The notes under the pieces: generated by a model | What the model was told of the DNA's origin: nothing | Databases searched by the model: none | The model's input: the letters and a program-made list of their open reading frames with translations, nothing else | In this document: positions 17,633 through 26,795 of the stretch, one piece after another | How positions within the stretch are numbered: the first letter of the stretch is position 1 | Layout: each line of letters starts with the position of its first letter | Program-made: the position numbers and the translations under genes | DNA from: Parasphingorhabdus cellanae | GTDB lineage: Bacteria > Pseudomonadota > Alphaproteobacteria > Sphingomonadales > Sphingomonadaceae | NCBI RefSeq assembly: GCF_017498565.1 | Contig: NZ_CP071794.1 | Span: forward strand, 2,470,001-2,534,000 | Direction: 5' to 3' | Length of the DNA: 64,000 nt

Positions 17633-17694
17633 AAAAAGCAGGTTAGTTGATTGCCAGACTTAGCAACGATGAACATCCTGATGGCTATTATTAG

Positions 17695-18234
17695 ATGACC
17701 AAATTCACCGTCAATAACCGGCCCGTGGAATATCGGATGGATGGCGACACGCCGCTTCTATGGGCGCTGCGCGATGCATCGAACCTGACGGGCACCAAAT
17801 ATGGCTGTGGTACAGGTGATTGTGGTGCCTGTATGGTGGAGGTTGACGGGGAAGCGATACGCAGCTGCCTCGTCACTATCGACGAGTTGGAAGGCCGTTT
17901 CATCACCACCATTGAAGCGTTATCCCGCGACCGTAGCCATCCGGTGCAACAGGCATGGGCGGCTGGAAATGTGCCGCAATGTGGATTTTGCCAGTCGGGC
18001 ATGATCATGGCTGCGTCGGTATTGCTAAAGAAAAATAAGAATCCTTCCAATGACGAGATTGATGAAGCCATTGCCAATATCTGTCGATGCGGCACTTACC
18101 CGAGGATTAGGGAGGCGATTCAACGCGCTGCGAGGGTAGCACGCGGTGAGGATGTCCTGAGCGCTGCTCCGCCGCCGGGGATCGATCCAGCGGATGCAGC
18201 TGATGCCGTCCCCGCGCTTACCCCGAAAAAATAG
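17695..18234 (+). CDS. Orphan (2Fe-2S) subunit of a xanthine-oxidase-family molybdenum hydroxylase
   Basis: A 179-residue protein. The N-terminal plant-type ferredoxin domain has CGTGDCGAC plus the fourth cysteine in RSCLVT. The C-terminal helical domain has the second cluster, CGFC and CRCGTYPRI. All eight cysteines are present, so both clusters should form. Such subunits (IorA/CoxS type) pass electrons from a molybdopterin large subunit. No large or FAD subunit is next to it: the next gene 8 bp on is an SMR transporter. The partner must be elsewhere, or the gene was separated from it. The tail after residue 150 is Ala/Pro-rich. Confidence 0.9.
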   Translation: MTKFTVNNRPVEYRMDGDTPLLWALRDASNLTGTKYGCGTGDCGACMVEVDGEAIRSCLVTIDELEGRFITTIEALSRDRSHPVQQAWAAGNVPQCGFCQSGMIMAASVLLKKNKNPSNDEIDEAIANICRCGTYPRIREAIQRAARVARGEDVLSAAPPPGIDPADAADAVPALTPKK

Positions 18235-18242
18235 GAGGCCTT

Positions 18243-18563
18243 ATGAGTGCTTGGGCTTATCTGGGCGTAGCCATCGTTTTGGAAATAATGGCGACGACGC
18301 TGCTGAAATTATCTGACGGTTTTAGCAAATGGCACTGGGGTATCTTGTCAATCGCGCTTTATTCTGCATGCTTCTGGGTGCTGGCCCCCGCGCTTAAAAC
18401 CCTGCCGGTCGGCGTGGTATATGCTATTTGGTCAGGCGCAGGTATTGTTGCCGTTACAATTATTGGTGCGTTTTTCTTCGATGAGCGGTTGGCGTTGCTA
18501 CAATTTCTTTTCATTGCGATGATTTTGATCGGAGCGGTGGGATTACAGCTAACAACAACCTAG
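18243..18563 (+). CDS. Small multidrug resistance (SMR) family transporter
   Basis: A 106-residue protein with four membrane helices. The essential membrane glutamate of EmrE (E14) is matched by E14 in AIVLEIMATTLLKLSDGF. The conserved WSGAGIV and GAFFFDERL (loop 3/TM4) are present. SMR proteins act as antiparallel dimers that exchange protons for quaternary cations, or guanidinium in the Gdx subtype. An AGGAGG site lies just before its ATG, right after the stop of the 2Fe-2S gene, so they may be co-transcribed although the roles do not match. Confidence 0.93.
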   Translation: MSAWAYLGVAIVLEIMATTLLKLSDGFSKWHWGILSIALYSACFWVLAPALKTLPVGVVYAIWSGAGIVAVTIIGAFFFDERLALLQFLFIAMILIGAVGLQLTTT

Positions 18564-18873
18564 TCTGCAATATTGGTTCGACAACCAGATACACGCTGAG
18601 CCTATTGATGGGGTTGGGGTGGGGTAATCAATAGACCCAGCATGCTTTGATGCCCGTAATCAATCACGGACGATTAGTAAATTCAACAATTCATAAATGC
18701 GAAGTATAAACAGATTTACGTTTGTATATCAGGTGCGGTAAACCGATTCTTCGGTGTCGATAATGCAGCTTTAAAGCAAGCTTTCAACACAGATATTCAG
18801 TTGACCTCTGCAAAATTTTTGGTCGGGGACCCAGATCATAGATCGGGTCCCTCTATCCGAATATATCGCCAGA
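18564..18873. other. 310-bp intergenic region between convergent SMR and TonB receptor genes
   Basis: Both flanking genes end here. I find no open frame with coding character and no tRNA. The only structured element is the inverted repeat at 18826-18851 near the receptor stop. The remainder is AT-rich and featureless to the eye. Confidence 0.5.
18826..18851 (-). terminator. Hairpin downstream of the TonB-dependent receptor gene
   Basis: GGGACCC-A-GATC, a 3-base loop, then GATC-GGGTCCC: an 11-bp stem with one bulged A, 23 bp past the receptor stop. On the minus strand it is followed by an A5T4 stretch rather than a clean T run, so termination is likely but not textbook. Confidence 0.5.
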
Positions 18874-21108
18874 CTAGAACCGTCCGGTGATCGAGAACCG
18901 TGCATTCAAAGGCGCACCGACAGTTGCCTGATGGGTACTGTGAGAACTCGGGAAATAGACCGTATCCGTCAGATTTTCGATATTGACCTGCAGGCGCAGA
19001 TTGTCGGTGACATCGAAATGTGCCGCTGCATCAATACGGGTATAGGCCGGCAGAACAGCGGTATTTCCGTTGTTGATAAAGCTCTCATCCTGATGAGTCA
19101 GACCGAGCCCGAAGCCGATGCGATCTGATATCTGAATGGAATTCCAGATCGAGAACATATTCTCGGGCAGCTCGCGCAAACGCAAGTCTGTGGGCCCGGT
19201 ACGACCGACTTGTTCGCCATCAAGATAGCTATAGCCTGCTGAAACAAACCAATTATCGGTTACCTGACCCCGAAGCTGCAGTTCGAAACCGCGAATTTTT
19301 GAGTCAATAATATCCAGAGTTGATGGATCATCATCATTGGGTTGTGGTGAACTTTGCTCAATCTCGAAAATGGCTGCTGTGAAGCTCAGCCCTTGTTCGA
19401 AATCCCATTTGATCCCTGCCTCCAAATTGGTGAAGGTGTTGGGATCAAGAGCATTATTATCGCCATTGATATTAGCAAATTGTTCCCCGCTGCGCGGCAA
19501 GAAGCTCTCGCTATAGCTTGCGTAGAAAGAGACATTTTCTCGTGGCTTGATAATCAGGCCTGCTCGTGGTGAAAATTCCTCATCCTTGCGGGTCCGGATT
19601 TCGGCACCCGGAACGTTATTCACAGTGATGTCGAAACTATCAAAGCGACCGCCAAGTACAACATTCAACCAATCGGTGAGCTTGATCTCGTCCTGAATAT
19701 AGAAAGAGAAGACATCGATATCGACACGAGTGTCGTCGTTAAGAATATTCGGGCTGGCAATATCGGCATTGGCTACAGTTGTATCACCAAAGATATTGAT
19801 GTTTGAACTACCATCATCGCGTACGCCAACACCGCCGCGAAGATTTAGTGGGCGAGCGATCAAGAAGTTTGTTTGATCGGTGCGAGTTTCTGCAGCGGCC
19901 TCTGCTTCCTCGCGTGTCAGTCCGGTTCCGATAAGTGCTTGAATTTCAGCAGCCCGGTCAGCTCCTTGTGCAGACCAAAACGCATTTAAGCGATTCTGAT
20001 TGGATGATGTATTGATATACTCGCCACCAAAGATCAGCGTGTGACCGATGCTGCCGGTTTCAAATTCGCCGACCAGATTGCCGGACAGGATTAGATTCTC
20101 ACGTTCAGTAGTGTCGATATAGCCATCAAGAGTTACAACATTGGGCGTATTTGCCTGATCATAGCCGGAAGCATAGAAGTTGGAGTAGACCTTGTCATAG
20201 TCGCCGTAAAATGCGCTGAAATTGCCTTTAAAATTGTCTGAAAACGCATGCTGCAGGTTGGCTCGTAGCAGGTGCGCTTCCAGTTCGGTAAAGTTAAGCT
20301 CGGGATCACCGAAAACAACATTTCTGAGGGTTGAAACCGGACGACCGTCGGTGCCTGTTGGAATGCCGCGGTCGATGAAACGTTCATGATCAGCATATTC
20401 ATAGGACAGATCCAACGTTGTATCTGAACCTATCTGAAACCTTGTAGTGGGGTTAAAGCCAATGCGATCCCCATCATAGAAATCGCGATGATTGTTCAAG
20501 TTTTCATATATCGCATTGACACGAATTCCGACATTTTCACCAGCGGCAAAGTTAACATCACCCTGAATACTGAATTCACCAAAGGTGTCGATCGCAACCT
20601 GACCGCCGCCAAATGTTTCACCGATCGTTCCTTTTTTGGTTACACGGTTCAATATGCCGCCTGTGCCGCCACGGCCAAATAGAAGCGCGTTTGGACCACG
20701 CAAAATTTCTACCTGCTCAAGATTATACAAGCCGCGATAATATTGGACGTCGTCACGAACGCCATCGATATAGAAATCGGCGGTAGAACGGACACCACGG
20801 AAGACGACCGCGTCACGATGGCCTTCTCCCTGCGTATTGTTCACACCAGGTGTGTAGTCGACTATCTGACCAATGCTGGTGAAGCCGCGCTGTTTGATTT
20901 CGTCGGCGGTTACGATGGAAAGGCTTTGGGGAACGTCGATAATCGGGGTCGGCGTTTTAACAGCGTTTATCTGGTTTGAATAAAGAACATCACCGACAAC
21001 TACGATATCGTCACTACCATCTGCCGACTCCGCATCCGCCGCATGGGCAACGGCTGGAATCATCATTGTTGTGGCCAAAATGGCGGAAATGGTTTTATTC
21101 TTAAGCAT
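18874..21108 (-). CDS. TonB-dependent siderophore receptor
   Basis: A 744-residue outer-membrane receptor. The signal peptide is residues 1-23 (ending AHA). The plug domain follows: PQSLSIVTADEIKQRGFTSI, DYTPGVN, then VEILRGPNALLFGRGGTGG and LNRVTKKG, the pattern of the FhuE/FepA-like siderophore branch. The 22-strand barrel ends in the terminal phenylalanine (ARFSITGRF) that the Bam machinery recognises. Two Fur-like boxes lie between it and the divergent ArsC-like gene, so iron repression is expected. The ligand is not predictable from sequence; the receptor branch is typical of hydroxamate or catecholate siderophores. No siderophore biosynthesis is nearby. Confidence 0.94.
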   Translation of the reverse strand: MLKNKTISAILATTMMIPAVAHAADAESADGSDDIVVVGDVLYSNQINAVKTPTPIIDVPQSLSIVTADEIKQRGFTSIGQIVDYTPGVNNTQGEGHRDAVVFRGVRSTADFYIDGVRDDVQYYRGLYNLEQVEILRGPNALLFGRGGTGGILNRVTKKGTIGETFGGGQVAIDTFGEFSIQGDVNFAAGENVGIRVNAIYENLNNHRDFYDGDRIGFNPTTRFQIGSDTTLDLSYEYADHERFIDRGIPTGTDGRPVSTLRNVVFGDPELNFTELEAHLLRANLQHAFSDNFKGNFSAFYGDYDKVYSNFYASGYDQANTPNVVTLDGYIDTTERENLILSGNLVGEFETGSIGHTLIFGGEYINTSSNQNRLNAFWSAQGADRAAEIQALIGTGLTREEAEAAAETRTDQTNFLIARPLNLRGGVGVRDDGSSNINIFGDTTVANADIASPNILNDDTRVDIDVFSFYIQDEIKLTDWLNVVLGGRFDSFDITVNNVPGAEIRTRKDEEFSPRAGLIIKPRENVSFYASYSESFLPRSGEQFANINGDNNALDPNTFTNLEAGIKWDFEQGLSFTAAIFEIEQSSPQPNDDDPSTLDIIDSKIRGFELQLRGQVTDNWFVSAGYSYLDGEQVGRTGPTDLRLRELPENMFSIWNSIQISDRIGFGLGLTHQDESFINNGNTAVLPAYTRIDAAAHFDVTDNLRLQVNIENLTDTVYFPSSHSTHQATVGAPLNARFSITGRF

Positions 21109-21135
21109 TCAAAATTTCCCTGAATTACGATCTCT

Positions 21136-21150
21136 TGAGACTCATTCTCA
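21136..21150. promoter_or_regulatory. Fur-box-like operator 1 (7-1-7)
   Basis: TGAGACTCATTCTCA is a 7-1-7 inverted repeat with one mismatch between halves and matches the TGATAATNATTATCA Fur pattern in 11 of 14 scored bases. It lies 28 bp upstream of the TonB receptor start, in promoter position. Fur binding is inferred. Confidence 0.6.
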
Positions 21151-21169
21151 ATATGGTCGAGCGTGGTAG

Positions 21170-21184
21170 TGATAATGATTCGCA
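21170..21184. promoter_or_regulatory. Fur-box-like operator 2 (7-1-7)
   Basis: TGATAATGATTCGCA has a perfect left Fur half-site and two mismatches in the right half. It lies 34 bp from the first box on the same face of the shared promoter region, a spacing often seen with tandem Fur dimers. Confidence 0.55.
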
Positions 21185-21276
21185 CAAGCAATGAAAAATA
21201 TGGAAAATAGAGATTTTCCTTGCAGTTGGAAAATGATGATGTTTTCTAGCAACAGTAAGTTTCTATGGAGAAAGCA

Positions 21277-21627
21277 ATGAAAGCGACCATCTGGCACAAC
21301 CCAAAATGCGGTACGTCCCGTAAGACTCTAGTTCTGCTCGAAGAGGCACCCGGTGTTGACGTGACCGTTGTTGAATATCTGAAAAGCCCGCCGAGCCGTG
21401 CCAAGCTGAAACAGCTCTACCGGGACGCTGGAATGACCCCACAAGAAGGCTTAAGAGTTCGTGGTTCGCCCGCTGAAGAGATGGGACTTACAGATGATGA
21501 CGCGACGGCCGACCAGATACTGGACGCCATGGCGACTGAGCCGATCCTGATTAACCGGCCACTGGTTGAAACGGAAAAAGGGGTTCGGTTATGCCGACCG
21601 CAAGACCTAGTGCAGGAAATCATCTAA
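21277..21627 (+). CDS. arsC: ArsC-like glutaredoxin-dependent arsenate reductase
   Basis: About 116 residues from the ATG at 21277, which has GGAG 6 bases upstream; the in-frame ATG at 21265 overlaps that site and is unlikely. The catalytic cysteine is in HNPKCGTSRK. The three anion-binding arginines of ArsC are matched in LRVRG, INRPLVE and GVRLCRP. The fold is thioredoxin-like. It is not in an ars operon: no arsR or arsB is near, and it shares a promoter region with an iron-regulated receptor. Its physiological substrate could differ from arsenate, as with other ArsC/YffB proteins. Confidence 0.85.
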   Translation: MKATIWHNPKCGTSRKTLVLLEEAPGVDVTVVEYLKSPPSRAKLKQLYRDAGMTPQEGLRVRGSPAEEMGLTDDDATADQILDAMATEPILINRPLVETEKGVRLCRPQDLVQEII

Positions 21628-21677
21628 CAGCCCTGAACTGTAGCGACTGAATTTATTTACCCCTATCGGACACCAAT

Positions 21678-22409
21678 ATGGCCGTTATTGCAATTTACAG
21701 CATGAAGGGCGGCGTCGGGAAAAGCTGCACTGCCGTCAATCTCGCTTGGAATAGTGCGTCTCATTCATCGCGCAAAACTTTGGTGTGGGACATTGATCCG
21801 CAAGGCGCTGCGTCTTTCATTCTCAATGGTGATCGACACAAGAAAGACCGGGCTCGGGCCATGATCGCTGGTGATATTAAACCGGCCAAATTGATCAAGC
21901 CGACCAAGATCGAGAATATCGACCTGCTAGCAGCTGATATATCGTTACGTGGCCTCGATCGTTTCTTTTTCGAACTCAACAAGAAAAAGCATATGGGCAA
22001 AATTTTGCGCGGCCTGAAAAATGATTATGATCGCATCATTCTCGACTGTCCGCCCGGTCTTACTGAAACCAGCGAACAGATTTTGCGCAATGCTGATCTG
22101 GTAATCGTACCGGTTATCCCGTCTCCTTTGTCAGAACGCGCCTTGACTGATGTGCAGATGTTCCTTGATTCCCGGCGCCGCAAACATGCGCCTTTGCTGC
22201 CAGTATATAATATGGTTGATCGTCGCCGTACGATTCATAAAGAAACGCTGGCCAAAAAGCCAAAATGGCCGACCATCCCCATGTCGAGTGATGTCGAACG
22301 GATGACCCGGATTAAAAAGCCGGTTGGCGAATTTGCGCCGCACAGTCCTGCTGCGCTTGCCTATGCGAAGATTTGGCGTGGGATAGAAAAGAAGCTGTCC
22401 AAATTATAA
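21678..22409 (+). CDS. Orphan ParA/MinD-superfamily ATPase
   Basis: A 243-residue protein. The deviant Walker A motif KGGVGKS is at residues 10-16, including the signature lysine K10 that acts across the dimer. Walker A' is VWDIDPQGAASFIL and Walker B is RIILDCPPGLTE. The C-terminal part is basic (RRRKHAP, RRRTIHKETLAKKPKW), suggesting nucleoid DNA binding. No parB or parS-like site is nearby. Such orphan ParAs position cargo (chemoreceptors, carboxysomes, conjugation or flagellar parts) or assist other systems. It is convergent with a GGDEF-EAL gene, with only 15 bp between stops. Confidence 0.85.
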   Translation: MAVIAIYSMKGGVGKSCTAVNLAWNSASHSSRKTLVWDIDPQGAASFILNGDRHKKDRARAMIAGDIKPAKLIKPTKIENIDLLAADISLRGLDRFFFELNKKKHMGKILRGLKNDYDRIILDCPPGLTETSEQILRNADLVIVPVIPSPLSERALTDVQMFLDSRRRKHAPLLPVYNMVDRRRTIHKETLAKKPKWPTIPMSSDVERMTRIKKPVGEFAPHSPAALAYAKIWRGIEKKLSKL

Positions 22410-22424
22410 ATAGCCAGCGTCAGT

Positions 22425-24797
22425 TTACGCAGCCCGGTCATCAATTTTCAGGGTGTCAGGGTTATGGTCTTTGAACAGCTCCAATGCATCATGGGATGCC
22501 ATTGGCCGCCCAAAATAATAGCCCTGGATTTTGCTGCAGCCGAGTTTCTGGATCATCTTGACCTCCTCTTCGGTTTCCGCGCCTTCGGCTGTTGTCGTCA
22601 TACCCAGACTATCAGCCATCGCTACCACGGCACGAATGATCGCCAGGCTTTCCGGTACTTTCTTGGCTGCACCCTGCACAAAGCTGCGATCCACCTTAAT
22701 CGTCGAGAAGCGGGTTTTGCGCAAATAGCCCAGCGAACTATAGCCAGTGCCAAAATCATCCAGGGAGAGATTGATCCCCAACCCGATAATCTGATCGAGG
22801 ACCTGCGTGGCGCCGGTACCTTCACGCATGAAGATGCTTTCTGTCACTTCTATTTCCAGCCGCTGGGCTGGCAACTCGCTATCATGAAGCGCTGACACAA
22901 CCATATCGAGAAAACTGGGGTCGGTCAGCTGATCGGCCGAAACGTTCACCGCTATCTTGACCGTCGCTGGCCATTTCATCGCTTCTTTACAAGCCGTCCG
23001 CATGACCCATTCGCCAATCGGTACAATTAGTCGCGCATCTTCTGCGAGCGGGATAAATTTTGCAGGAGAAACAATCCCGAATTCCGGATTCGTCCAGCGC
23101 AAGAGAGCTTCAAAGCCCATGACGCCGCCTGTATCCGCACTCACCACTGGCTGATAGTTGAGCGAGAACTCGTCATTGTCCAGCGCCTTGCGCAAGGCAA
23201 TTTCCATGACCCGGCGCTCCTCTGCATGGACATGCAGTTTCGGTTCATATTGATTATGTGCACCGCCGCCTTGATCCTTGGAGCGGTAAAGCGCGAGATC
23301 GGCGCTACGCATCAACATTTCGACCGTGCGACCATCGCGCGGACCAATAGCAGTGCCCACACTGGCGCCGATATAGAGCGTATGCTGGTCGACCTCATAA
23401 GGGCGAGACAGGGTGTCGATAATTTTCTTGCCGAGCATGTCCATATATTGGGAATCGCTGGCGTCCTTGATGACAATGGCAAATTCGTCGCCGCCAAGAC
23501 GTCCACAAAGTTCATTGTCGGTCATGATTGAGCGCAGCCGTTCCGATACACGGGCGAGCAATCGATCACCGACGGGATGGCCCAGCGTATCATTAACCGC
23601 CTTGAACCGGTCGAGGTCGATCATCATGAAACCGCAGCGTCCATTCCATTTGTCGGAATCCTGCTGTGCCTTGCCGAGCGTCTCGGTCAGTTGAAGCCGG
23701 TTGGGCAGACCGGTTAGCGTGTCGAAGCGGGCCATATGCGAAATTTTATCGGCAGATTCGCGCTGTTCAGTTACGTCCGAACCAACGCCGCGAAACCCAT
23801 GAAAAGCACCATTTTCATCAAGTTTGGGCGACGCAGAGATTTCCCACCAACGGGTTACGTCATTGATCATGACAGGAACCAGCATGTTGCTGAAACTGTC
23901 GCGCCGTTTCAGTTTTTCGGCCAACTCATGCAGAGCAGGCGGAAACTTGCCGGAATCCCAAGCCTGGCCGGCGACCAGTTGCAGGAACGGTCGCCCCTCG
24001 ATGTCCTCTGCCGTTCGACCAACGGCATGCGCAAAGCGCGGGGATACATGGGACAGGCGGCGCGATGTGTCTGTCTGCCATAACCAATCGGCACCGGTAT
24101 CTTCAAATTCACGCAAAAGAAGGCTTACAACCTCCTTCTTCTCGTTGAGATTTGCCTCCGCAATTTTCCGATTTATGAACGAGCGCCCATTCATCAAGCA
24201 GGACGCTATAAGCAGCATCGCAATCGCTGCAGATGCCATCGCCATTTGATAGCCATTGATCAGATACCAGCCGAAAGCCGACGACAGGCCGCACATTCCG
24301 ATGAAGACTATGCTTGCCAAAGGTACAGCTGACATGAGCATGGCGGAACCCACCATCAGACATAAAACCAACGCCCATATGCCAACCATTGTGTTTAGAT
24401 CACCGGACGGCCCAAACAAGACAACGGCAATGGACCATAATAGTCCGCCAGCGAGAGATGTTAAAATGACGTCGATATTTTCACGCCGAGAGATGCTCTT
24501 GCGCTCCCAGACAGCCTCTTTACGTGCTTTGATGTAGCTGTAAACATACAAGCCAAACACGGCGAGAGTCCAAGCACCAAGCAATAGCCAATTAACTTGG
24601 CCAATACAAAATTGAACTGCCAATAGCCCGCAGGTGATCGACCCGATCATCTTGATGAAGCCGTTTTGGTGCATGCCCTCAAACTGCAGCACGCGGATGC
24701 GGCCCCAGTCTATGCCTTCAGGATCGGAAATCCCAAGCAAGACGCTCGCAGGTATATCTTGGGGTAAGCCCGATGATGATGACAGTTTTTCTTTCAC
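22425..24797 (-). CDS. Membrane PAS-GGDEF-EAL c-di-GMP signalling protein
   Basis: A 790-residue protein: several membrane helices (roughly residues 45-210), a PAS domain (DWLWQTDTSRRLSHVS, about 255-355), GGDEF (RLGGDEFAIV) and EAL. The EAL catalytic set is complete: EALLRW, VNVSADQL, EVTES, DDFGTGYSS, IKVDRSF, AEGAE and QGYYFGRP. No RxxD inhibition site precedes GGDEF. Both making and degrading c-di-GMP are therefore possible; the balance cannot be read from sequence. It shares its order of domains and clear sequence resemblance with the protein at 47321-49729, so the two are paralogues. A PilZ protein at 35412 is a possible receptor. Confidence 0.95.
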   Translation of the reverse strand: MKEKLSSSSGLPQDIPASVLLGISDPEGIDWGRIRVLQFEGMHQNGFIKMIGSITCGLLAVQFCIGQVNWLLLGAWTLAVFGLYVYSYIKARKEAVWERKSISRRENIDVILTSLAGGLLWSIAVVLFGPSGDLNTMVGIWALVLCLMVGSAMLMSAVPLASIVFIGMCGLSSAFGWYLINGYQMAMASAAIAMLLIASCLMNGRSFINRKIAEANLNEKKEVVSLLLREFEDTGADWLWQTDTSRRLSHVSPRFAHAVGRTAEDIEGRPFLQLVAGQAWDSGKFPPALHELAEKLKRRDSFSNMLVPVMINDVTRWWEISASPKLDENGAFHGFRGVGSDVTEQRESADKISHMARFDTLTGLPNRLQLTETLGKAQQDSDKWNGRCGFMMIDLDRFKAVNDTLGHPVGDRLLARVSERLRSIMTDNELCGRLGGDEFAIVIKDASDSQYMDMLGKKIIDTLSRPYEVDQHTLYIGASVGTAIGPRDGRTVEMLMRSADLALYRSKDQGGGAHNQYEPKLHVHAEERRVMEIALRKALDNDEFSLNYQPVVSADTGGVMGFEALLRWTNPEFGIVSPAKFIPLAEDARLIVPIGEWVMRTACKEAMKWPATVKIAVNVSADQLTDPSFLDMVVSALHDSELPAQRLEIEVTESIFMREGTGATQVLDQIIGLGINLSLDDFGTGYSSLGYLRKTRFSTIKVDRSFVQGAAKKVPESLAIIRAVVAMADSLGMTTTAEGAETEEEVKMIQKLGCSKIQGYYFGRPMASHDALELFKDHNPDTLKIDDRAA

Positions 24798-24893
24798 GGT
24801 TTCCCCCTACGCGGAAAACCTTATCGAAAAGTAAGCGTGTGTCCGTTTTTTCGAATCATGGTTAATAGATATTAACGTTCTTACTCGCTGATT

Positions 24894-26624
24894 TTACGCA
24901 GCTACATCATAAGGTTGAATATCACCGGAAAGATAAAGGTTGCGTGCCTTAGCTCGGCTGAGTTTGCCCGAACTCGTGCGCGGCAACGTCCGCGGCGGGA
25001 CCAATTCGATCACGCAGTTCATGCCGGTGATCGCACGAACCTTTTCGCGAATTTCATCACGCAAACGCAATCTCTCAATCTCATCCGATGTTCGGCATTG
25101 GACCAAAACGGCCGGTGTCTCATCCCCACCCGGCGTTGTTATTGCAAAAGCGGCAATGTCTCCGGCCTTGAATCCTGGCAATTGCTCTACGGCCCATTCG
25201 ATATCCTGAGGCCAATGATTTTTGCCATTAATAATGATCATGTCTTTGGCGCGGCCAACTATATACAGATATCCGTCGGACAGATAGCCCATGTCTCCGG
25301 TATCAAGCCAACCATCGATCAGACAAGCATCGGTCGCTTCCGGATCACGATAATAGCATTCCATGATGGACGGGCTTTTCATCCAGACTTTGCCGACAGC
25401 TTTTTCCGGCAACAGGCGGCCGTCTTCTTCGCGAATCTCCAGTAGCGTATCGCGCACCGGTTTACCGCAATTGACAATCGCGCGATAACGTTTGGGACGG
25501 CTGCCATCGGCTTGTTTTTCACCGGATAGTTCGGTTTCTTCCACCAATTCCACTTCCATGCCTTCGCCTGGCGGCATGATGGTCACGGCCAATGTAGCTT
25601 CGGCGAGACCGTAGCTTGGCAGAAAGGCTTTGGCGTCAAATTTTGCTGGTGCAAAGGCATCGGTAAAACGCTGCATCACATCTGGGCGGATCATGTCCGC
25701 GCCATTGCCAGCCAAGCGCCAACGGGAAAGGTCAAAGCGTTCCGCTACGTTCGACTGGCTGCCAATACGGCGGGCACATATCTCATAGCCAAATGTTGGC
25801 GAAAAGCTGCAGGACGTGCCGGGGTTCCGCGAAATCAGGTCGAGCCATGACAATGGCCGACGCGCGAAATCGGACGTTTTCAAATAATCCGTGGAAACCT
25901 GATTGCAGACCATCGAGATGAAACAACCAACTAGACCCATGTCATGGTAGAAAGGTAGCCACGATACACAGCGATCGTCCTCACCTACGTTCATGCCATA
26001 GGAATGTGATCCGACATTGTGAAGCAAAGCTTTGTGGGACACGGCCACGCCATGTGGAAAGCGGGTCGAACCGCTGGAATATTGCAAATAGGCGATGTCG
26101 CTGCTCTTTGCAGGTGGTAACGCGCAATCAGGAATGTCATTGTCCGCAAATTTATCCCAGCCGAAAACCGGAATTTTGCGCGACTGACCAGCAGCTGCGG
26201 CGAGTTCTTCAATCTCATCGGGATAAAGCAAAATTGCCGGGTCACAGCTGTCTAGCTGGACACCGATTTGATCGATATAACTGTCTTTACCCCCGAAAGA
26301 GGTTGGTAGCGGCAGTGGAACTGGCCAGGCACCAGCATAGATCGCGCCAAAGAATAATGCACAAAATTGCGGTTCTGTATCGGCGATCAGCGCAATCCGG
26401 TCGCCCGGTTTTACCCCAAAGCCAATTAAACGGCGCGCAGCGGCCATTGCATCAACCTGCAGCTCTTTAAAAGGATATACCCGCACAAGCGAAGCGCGCG
26501 CATCATGAAAGTTAAATCCCCGTTGGCCTTCAGCCGCATAGTCCAATGCTTCGCCAACCGTTTCAAAATCGGCGAAACGGCGGGGGAGATCGTCTGCGGT
26601 TGGGGTTGGTGTAAGCTCAGTCAT
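24894..26624 (-). CDS. Fatty acyl-AMP ligase (FAAL-like AMP-forming enzyme)
   Basis: A 576-residue member of the acyl-adenylate family. The A3 motif reads YSSGSTRFPHGVAVSH, the A5 region is YGLAEATLAVTI, the A7/A8 region has DTGDMGYLSDGYLYIVGRAKD, and the final lysine is in TLPRTSSGKLSRAKAR. The SSGSTRFP form and the GGKDSYIDQIGVQLDSC start are typical of FAALs, which load acyl-AMP onto a carrier protein instead of making acyl-CoA. No carrier protein or polyketide gene is adjacent, so its lipid product is unknown. It stands alone, with about 170 bp to recX on one side. Confidence 0.85.
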   Translation of the reverse strand: MTELTPTPTADDLPRRFADFETVGEALDYAAEGQRGFNFHDARASLVRVYPFKELQVDAMAAARRLIGFGVKPGDRIALIADTEPQFCALFFGAIYAGAWPVPLPLPTSFGGKDSYIDQIGVQLDSCDPAILLYPDEIEELAAAAGQSRKIPVFGWDKFADNDIPDCALPPAKSSDIAYLQYSSGSTRFPHGVAVSHKALLHNVGSHSYGMNVGEDDRCVSWLPFYHDMGLVGCFISMVCNQVSTDYLKTSDFARRPLSWLDLISRNPGTSCSFSPTFGYEICARRIGSQSNVAERFDLSRWRLAGNGADMIRPDVMQRFTDAFAPAKFDAKAFLPSYGLAEATLAVTIMPPGEGMEVELVEETELSGEKQADGSRPKRYRAIVNCGKPVRDTLLEIREEDGRLLPEKAVGKVWMKSPSIMECYYRDPEATDACLIDGWLDTGDMGYLSDGYLYIVGRAKDMIIINGKNHWPQDIEWAVEQLPGFKAGDIAAFAITTPGGDETPAVLVQCRTSDEIERLRLRDEIREKVRAITGMNCVIELVPPRTLPRTSSGKLSRAKARNLYLSGDIQPYDVAA

Positions 26625-26795
26625 ACAAAATCCATTTTCCAGAAGGTCCAGCCTTCTTACAAATCGTCATTTTCCCAGATATTCAGCCGAATTTTGAGAG
26701 ATATTCGGCTGTCTTAACCCTAAACAAGCTTTAATGATTGCAACTGGCGTTTAAATTTCGGCTCTACTGTGGCACAAAAAGGGCAGTGGTTCTGA

